Below the pieces are notes generated by a model. It had not been told where the DNA came from. It did not search any database and worked only from the letters and a program-made list of their open reading frames with translations. From contig JAJEKV010000028.1 in NCBI GenBank assembly GCA_021234155.1, positions 2,438,567 to 2,502,566 of the forward strand: DNA of 64,000 nt, written 5' to 3'. Positions 57,473 to 64,000 of the stretch are shown here, piece by piece; the stretch's first letter is position 1, and each line of letters opens with the position of its first letter. Position numbers and translations under genes: made by a program. The stretch comes from Isoetes taiwanensis (taxonomy: Eukaryota; Streptophyta; Lycopodiopsida; Isoetales; Isoetaceae).

Positions 57473-57600
57473 TATATAGCTCGATTGCTCTGATATCTAT
57501 TATGTAATCTCTGGATTTGTGGTAGAAATATGTGGAACGATGGCTCTGACATCTATTGGTAGAAATATGTGTAGCGAGATAATTGATAGCTCTGATGTCT
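57473..57600. repeat. Direct repeat, copy 2 (also at 54.86 kb)
   Basis: See the partner block at 54,862-54,986. Here the unit is followed by TGATAGCTCTGATGTCTATT. Confidence 0.85.
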
Positions 57601-59780
57601 ATTATTTATGTTCTGTCCCCGGTTGTTTGCAGATGTTCGAGAAAGGACTGCAAGGTTGTGTGCAAGTTCAGAAAAAACTAAACCATTCTTTGTTTTGTCA
57701 ATCCATTGTTATTGCAGTATTGTCCATTCCTCAAATCCATGTTCTAATTGTGTGAATGTGCTGATGTTTGGTTTCTTTGTCTGTTTTGCACATATACTCG
57801 GCAAAAATAGCTATTATTATATACTACATGGTCTATAGTGTTTGTGCTTAGACTGGTCAGTCAGTGGCATTTCACATGCTCTATATTTTGTGGCAAACTT
57901 TCTTAACGTTCTGGTGAAACTAGGTTGAAACTTTTAGATTGCGCATCAAAATTTTATGTCATGGGCTTCAACATCAAGTATGCAAGGGCATTCTGTTTGT
58001 GTATTTATCATCTATCATCCATGAATGTAGGGAACGCCTTCTATAACTGTGTCCATAGATATATCTAGCTCCGGAAACAAAAACAGCTAATGTTATTTTC
58101 TACATAATGACCACTTTTGAGTAAGCAAGTAAGCAAACATAGAGCCTCATAGATTTGCAACAACAGATGCAACATCCATTGCCTAAAATAGTGGCACGGT
58201 TCTAATTTACAATCTTCCATATTGTATCTATAGTACAATGTCAATTGCAAGAGATGTCACTTCTTTCTATATAGCTAAATGGAGTTTTATTGGCACGTAA
58301 AAAAAATGTTTAAGTTGGCAAAAATTATTGTTTCCTTCCAACAATGATGGGAGACTCCTAGGAGCTTACTTTGGGGGTATCATGCTTGAAACTATTACAA
58401 GATCATTTAAAGGGCACATATATGAAAAACAAAATTCCATTGAAAGTGCACATGTCTCTAAAGAATACAATGAAGCACTTTAAAAAGAACGTGCTTGAAA
58501 AGATGTATCATTTATCTCTACAAGAAATTTATTGCGACGGCCTTGGCCGCCCCAAACATTTCTCTTCCCCGGCTCCCCTGTATTCGGCAGAATGAGTTAG
58601 AAGAAGGAAATACTCTCGGGGTAAAGATCTCTCTCAACTGATCCATTTGGTAATAATGGATGCCTGTCAGTCTAGGAATAAGCAGGATTGGGGCCTAGTG
58701 CCTAGTGTCTAAAGAATACATACTCAATTTTCATAACCACCATGGGCATTTGGGCATGATCCCATGGTTTAGGGTTTTAAAACATCATCCAATATTTATT
58801 TTTCATGTCTAGCGAAGTGACGCAAAATCATATTTCACAAATTTGGACTAGTGGGAACTTTATTGCTAGCCGCCGTGCAACAAAGTCCTACGGTTGAATC
58901 AAACAATTGATTTCAAATTAAAAAGTTTCGGTCCACATGAAATACTCTAGGATATATGACCGGTCCAAAAAATTGCGTACACTACGGAAGAAGGAAGGCG
59001 ATCCATTAAAGAAGGCAATCCAAGAGTGCTTAAAGAGCACAGACTTGTCTAAATTTTAAATCAATTAACCCCAAACGACTCAATTGCATTGTGCATGCTA
59101 GGAAGAAGATTCTAGACATCCATGGGCTTAATTTCCAACATACGTCCTGCAATGAACTTAATGATTGAAATTTGAGCAATCTGAGTCGAACTTTAACAAC
59201 ACAAATTCAAGCCAACGACACAAGGATTTACGGATATTGCCTAAAAGAAACCTTAACAGTGAATTGAATGTGTTTGCAAACTACCTTTAGAAAAATGGCA
59301 GCCTGTTCATATCTCCTTGCCCTTGTTTACCAGGAATATAAGAAGAGATTTTCATCTCTTTCTATCTCTGCAGAAGTTGAAGCTGCAAGCTTGAGCCATC
59401 TGGAATGCCTAATGGCATATCTTTGCAATTACAATTATCTATAGAATACAGTTCCCAACGTTTTATTCCACACTTCTCCAAAGCACAAGTTATCCTTTCT
59501 TGTTGATTCCATGCAGGCCAAAGTCCATCAGCAGGAGATACCAAAATGGCACCTGTATAGGATAATCCAGTTGATGCTGCGCCACCACTATAGTAAAAAA
59601 GTCCCCATGATAAGTCATCCACTACAACAATCCTCCAGAACTCTTGAAACTACTCCATTATCAAGAACTCTTCATCAGTTGGAGACACATAACATTTGTC
59701 TGTAATCTAATGCAAGAAATGAGGTGCTTACGCTTTCATGTCTTTATGTGTATCTCTATGTATACTTGTACATTTTGACA
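57601..59780. other. No gene recognised
   Basis: About 2.2 kb with only short open frames (longest under 90 codons on either strand) and no domain that I recognise. Confidence 0.4.
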
Positions 59781-59955
59781 GCATTCTTATTACTGCCACG
59801 GTTTTTCCCTCGAAAACCCTTCGGGGCGGGGGTTTTTTAACCCGGACAGTAATAAGTTTGCTGCGCTCCTTATGGGTCCCATAGGCCGATTGGCCTCAGT
59901 GGACGATAAAAATCATTCTCATTCTCATTCTCATTCTCATTCTCATTCTCTTCAT
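59781..59955 (+). mobile_element. LINE 3' tail only, with stem-loop and (CATTCT)n
   Basis: Only the last ~130 bases of the 12 kb LINE family are present: TTATTACTGC, GGTTTTTCCCTCGAAAACCC, TTCGGGGCGGGGGTTTTTTA, CAGTAATA, CCCATAGGCCGATTGGCCTC and GACGATAAAAAT. A tail of six (CATTCT) units follows, a different repeat from that of the 12 kb copy. No coding sequence of the family lies upstream, so this is an extreme 5' truncation. Confidence 0.85.
59788..59854 (+). other. LINE 3' UTR stem-loop
   Basis: TATTACTG (59,788-59,795) pairs with CAGTAATA (59,847-59,854); inside, GAAAACCC pairs with GGGTTTTTT around a TTCGGGGCGG loop. Same layout as at 12,415-12,481. Confidence 0.7.
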
Positions 59956-60802
59956 TCTTTCATCAATCTACACAAAACCTTCAAGGTCTAAGGTGCTTAT
60001 TTATGTTAGTTAACGAGTCAACATTAGTAAACTTCCACAACATTCTAGGACATCTGCCACAAAAAATTTCCAGCTACATGAAACTGATCTTTCGATGCCA
60101 AAACTTACACTACTAGCCGATCCAAAACTTACACTACTAGCCGCCGAATTTAATGGCTATTTTTTGACCAAGACATTACTACATTATCCATTACTACATT
60201 ATCCATTCTAAATGTTGTCCCTACGTGTTATACATCCGTTGGGGTTATTGCACTTAGCAACTGGCACCAAGCTACTGGAACCAACATAGGCATAAAATGT
60301 TGCAGCATTTAATCTTGTCAACCAAGATGATGTTGTAAGAAGGCTACTGCAAGTTCGAGGAGGAGTGAGATTGGGTTGGTGATAGAAAGGAAGATCTTCC
60401 CAACCTATAGAATCAATCACAAAGAGAGAGTGACGAGGGATTGAATGAAACTTCGATCATTGAGTATAACCTTCAACGATGGAGAAAGAGTGATGAGGGA
60501 TCTAGTGGAAGCATTTACATCATTGAGGATAACCTTCCCAGCTAATTCACATGTGTTCTTGTGGAGCATGCCTCTTAGATCGTCAAACTGCCGTAGGGAG
60601 TCAAAAATCACATCCTCGGAAAATTGATCAGCCTTAATGTCATATAGGTATATACATAGCCAAATGCAAAATTGAGATATATGTCCCTGTGTGACCAAGT
60701 CCACCATATTCCAAAAATATATCTTGCAGGATTTTACATTTAAAGACACAAATATTTTACATATTTATGGCTGATATAGCGTTGAGAGAGAAAGCCCAAA
60801 AG
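59956..60802. other. No gene recognised
   Basis: Contains a direct repeat of ACACTACTAGCCGA (60,107 and 60,131) and ~60-base similar blocks near 60,430 and 60,485. Part may be the 3' UTR of the reverse-strand gene that follows. Confidence 0.4.
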
Positions 60803-61928
60803 TCAAGCAATATGATGATGCATTTCAGGTTCGTCATCATATTCAATCTGAAAAATAAAAAAACAATGTATTTATTTTGTACAATCTCAAACATTGTGCA
60901 GATATGATCTGTTGGGTGTATGATATTACCTCAACATGTTGCTGCTGTCTCCTCCTTTTTCTCTCTGCTGCATCCAGTTCCACAAGGCTCCTCTTACCTC
61001 TAATGCTCTCGTCTTCGACCTCCTCTGTCAGACAATTTATAACATGAGGGATGAAAAAACTAAGGTTTTCATCATGCTTAATAAAGCATACCTTCTTCAT
61101 CATTAAATTGCATGTCTTCCATATCATCCTCGGACTCTTCAATATCAGCCTCCACATATTCAACTCCATCCTCATAATCCTCTTCCTGCAGAACAAGGAT
61201 TATTCTCCATGAATTAAGAATGCTAGCTTTGCAAAGCCAATGATGCCTAACCTGATCTATGGGCTCCGCATTCTCTTCCATATTTAGCACCTTTTCATAG
61301 GCTGCCGTTGGAAAGTTGTAAATATCACCATATGTCCCACTTTGAAGTCTTTGCAGAAGCTCATTTTCAATAGCCTGATTTAATACATCAATAAGCCAAC
61401 TAACCATAATGCCATAGGATAGTTAACAACCAAATATACTAACCTTGTCAGTTTGTGCAGCAATCTCAGCCTTGGCTTCTCGTCGACTCTCTCTCTTAAC
61501 TTCTTTTGTTGGTAAAGGAACAATTTTTTCTCTGCACCAATAACGTAACCCATACCATACAATCTGTTTAATTACCACTGCATAAAACAGAGGCTCCTAA
61601 AGAAAGCTATGAATCCAGAAACCTCGTTTTCAATGCCAGCTTTCGCATTCTAATAAGATACTGTGTCATTTTTGTTAACCTCTGCTTGTTTTTATGCACA
61701 AGAAACTTCGGCCAAAATTGCTGCAGAACATCCATTAGAAATTTGGCATATGGACAGGCAGAATCATACATTAAGAACAAAAATAAAGGGAATGGTTGCT
61801 GTTATGTACCAAGTATTTATCAATAATCTCCAGAGCCTTTAAATAACTTCGTGGAAGCTTCACTCTTTCCCATAGTGTTTTTGGTGAATGTGCTCTTTCT
61901 ATGGTCTTCATATACAAATAGAGTGTTC
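60803..61928 (-). CDS. MAK16: MAK16 homologue, seven C-terminal exons
   Basis: MAK16 is a nucleolar protein needed for 60S ribosomal subunit (large rRNA) maturation. Seven reverse-strand exons join in one frame with GT-AG introns of 66-91 bp: 61928-61810, 61720-61623, 61531-61444, 61374-61252, 61185-61092, 61024-60930 and 60847-60803 (stop 60805-60803). Motifs: [20 protein letters not shown], the basic block [58 protein letters not shown], an acidic stretch ([16 protein letters not shown]) and [20 protein letters not shown] at the end. About 220 codons, against about 300 in the family. The N-terminal exon(s) with the start and conserved [11 protein letters not shown] segment were not found, so it is a partial gene or its 5' end is displaced. 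Confidence 0.93.
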
Positions 61929-62590
61929 CTAGAAGGTGCAAGTTATGGTAAAACTTTAGTTTAATGACCTGATATCATATTAAAACAGGCCTGCAAGATT
62001 GCGAAACAAAGTAACATGCCTGTCCTCTAACTGTCTCATTCTTACCTGAATGCTGGTTTTACATTACAAGGCGAACATTTGAGTCCGTCACAAGTGGCAG
62101 ACCTACAAAAATTTGAGATTCCTGAAAAGTGATTTTACAATCACATAACTACAAAATTCATGCGACATACGCTCCAATTCTTCAATTCTGTCACCTTGAT
62201 TTGAGAGAGACTAACGTCGCAGACTGATCAAATTCTAGTACAATACAAAGATATCAAAGACAAAGGTTAAATTTTCTTGTGTGTCTTTGATGAAGGCAAA
62301 GGTGCACTTTTAACTTTAACAATTATATCAAGGTCATGTGCCTGGTTTGAAGCACAATTTGCAATTAATAAGGCAGAATCCCATGTCATTTTAGAAGTAA
62401 AAAAGTAGAGGTTTTGCCCACCTCCCCCTTCCAAATGATCAGCCAGATGCGATCAGAATTGCAAAAGCTCCTTATCATATCTATGCAACAGCAAAAGGAA
62501 GGCTTTGCTGCATCAAACAGATGATGCATTGTGGACAGATTTGGTCATGTGGATTACAGGTCACTCAATCTGAGTTCAATCTAAAGCAAA
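61929..62590. other. Expected 5' part of MAK16 not recognised
   Basis: A reverse-strand block at 62,121-62,046 with acceptor- and donor-like edges reads NFCRSATCDGLKCSPCN, which loosely resembles the family's N-terminal Cys motif but does not splice in frame with the next exon. Nothing else coding was found. Confidence 0.35.
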
Positions 62591-62591
62591 A

Positions 62592-63122
62592 GTGCTCAGT
62601 CTTCCTTCGATTGCTTCAGCAACATCCATATGCCAGCCCTGCAAAGCAAGCACAACATCAAGCCGACAATATCTTGGAGTGATATGTTCTGATGTTTGTG
62701 AGCTATGTGGGAGTACTTCAGCCAACGGATCAAGATACTTTGTGATTCTTGTCGATGATTTCTCCAAAAGGCCATTGATACTTTGTGAAGAGCGAATATG
62801 AAGCATTTGGTCAATTCAAGCACTTTAAAGCAATGATCCAGTAATTTCAGTCCACATCAGGTTTTGCAATCATTAAAAGTTCTCTTGTTTTGTATTTAGG
62901 TAAACGTCTATTGCCAATGTGTAATCACTTCTGCAAAATAAGGTTTCTCCCTATACATGATAGTCAGGGTATGCTCAAGCTGGCAATTATCCAAACCTCC
63001 ATTGTCGGCATAGTCATCTAGAAATTCATTTCCGTTTTGATCAAGAGAAGGCACATGATCTGAAGTACATCTCTACCAAAAGAGCAAGGCAAATGGCTTC
63101 ACCAAGCCATTTGCATATCCTT
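62592..63122 (+). pseudogene. Copia remnant: integrase start and RNase H end
   Basis: The first part encodes a GAG-pre-integrase/integrase beginning (ICQPCKAS, VICSDVCELCGSTSANGSRY, FVILVDDFSKR). The last part (63,014-63,122) encodes the RNase H end HLEIHFRFDQEKAHDLKYIS. Everything between (rest of integrase, all of RT) is lost within about 200 bases, so this is an internally deleted copy. Confidence 0.75.
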
Positions 63123-64000
63123 AGTTTAAGATATTCAAAAAAAAACACTGAGGTTGATTGGCCATGAACAACACTTCTAGCAAGCTGATTTTGTACAAGG
63201 AGGGCTTAAAGGATGGTGTCAAAATATGAGTCACACTAGATGTCAAAATATAAGCCATACCAGATATGCCACTATGGCCACGTTCCATAGTGCCATATAA
63301 GGTAACATGCCAAGTACCAACTTGCACATTTGCTAATCGAGTTCTTGTTCCAGTTCTTGTTCCACGATCATACACTGTGATCATTATACTGGGCTTAAGC
63401 AGCTGTTCTGCCAGCTCTGTAAGAGATGTTTATAAATGGTCTCTAGTTAATCTTTGCTACATAAGTTAATGATACGTCTGCTTATGATTTCATGGGCACA
63501 CTTGGCTTGGGGCTTGAAGAAATTGAGTGCAATAGTTGCAAATCACAGAGACCATGCAGCTATCAGTGGGTAGTATGGTATTAAACTCATATACAAATCC
63601 TTTCATGGTGAACTCTGACAGGCATTAGAAATTTAGAATGCTGGTTGGACAAATGACCTATGCTGGACTATTGCCTCCCTTCTCAGTTGCAGTCAAATCA
63701 AGAACGGACTTTGATGATCAATTTACTCGCATTGTTGGGAACTTTGAGGTGAGCTACCATCCATGCATAATTGTTCTTCTTATCGTTTTCCTCTTGGAGA
63801 ACTATGATGCTTGAAGCTAAAAATTCTAGCCTAAATTGGCTGTTCATATGCAGACAAACTTGCACTCCAACAAATACGCACCTTCATGTTCTCGAACAGT
63901 TGCATAACGACTGTTCGCAAGTGGGCAAGAGCTCCGATTACATAGACCCGTGACATTGTAAACATTGCGGCAAAAATTCTGTGTTTTGGTCCTGTTCACA
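63123..64000. other. No gene recognised
   Basis: No coding or LTR boundary could be recognised. It may hold the 3' LTR of the copia remnant, but no TG...CA ends or second copy were seen. Confidence 0.35.

Noticed and set aside
62046-62121. Eighth MAK16 exon carrying the Cys motif
   Set aside because: Edges look like splice sites and one frame is open, but it joins the next exon out of frame and lacks the conserved RSSCPLANS segment. Reported only as a weak possibility.

Overview
This window reads as nuclear DNA of a land plant with a large, repeat-rich genome. The grounds are plant-type LTR retrotransposons whose primer-binding sites match initiator tRNA-Met, a DUF4283-type LINE ORF1, a PPR-type pseudogene, and a host gene (MAK16 homologue) with 66-91 bp GT-AG introns. 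No bacterial operons, CRISPR arrays or rRNA genes were seen. I cannot name the species; a fern or another non-seed plant is possible but not shown.

Layout. 1.7-9.0 kb holds a complete Ty1/copia element with 5-bp target duplications; a 1.24 kb poly(A)-tailed retroposon with its own 13-bp target duplication has inserted at the end of its gag. 10-14.2 kb holds a tandem duplication, a (GATA)n tract, a LINE 3' part with a microsatellite tail, and a non-autonomous hAT-like transposon with an 8-bp target duplication. 15.2-23.8 kb is a cluster of three copies of one long LTR (TGTGACG...CGTCACA). Two of these copies are followed by decayed histone-H3-like coding sequence. A reverse-strand LINE and a 175-bp (GA)n block framed by a 10-bp direct repeat lie between them. 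23.9-26.3 kb is tandem-repeat rich. 27-32.8 kb holds decayed Ty3/gypsy chromovirus remains and one well-bounded LTR; an inverted, shorter copy of that LTR with a primer-binding site lies at 42.9-43.3 kb. 37.3-41.6 kb is a reverse-strand L1-type LINE (ORF1 plus the endonuclease/early RT part of ORF2). 43.6-47.3 kb contains fragments of copia RNase H, LINE endonuclease, LINE RT and another microsatellite-tail LINE. 48.7-55.6 kb has tRNA-derived SINE-like pieces, a possible foldback element and two L1-type LINE 3' fragments. 55.7-57.5 kb carries exon-like blocks and a PPR pseudogene. 60.8-61.9 kb is the only host gene with an intact spliced frame (MAK16 homologue, 5' end not found). A copia remnant follows at 62.6-63.1 kb.

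Most worth following up: (1) H3-like sequence in the internal region of one LTR-retrotransposon family, twice within 6 kb; (2) a LINE family whose 3' end carries a two-part stem-loop with compensatory base changes between copies, followed by different microsatellite tails; (3) a microsatellite framed by what looks like a target-site duplication, as if only a LINE tail had been inserted.

Almost every coding sequence here belongs to mobile elements and most are broken. All assignments come from reading motifs by eye; no search was run.
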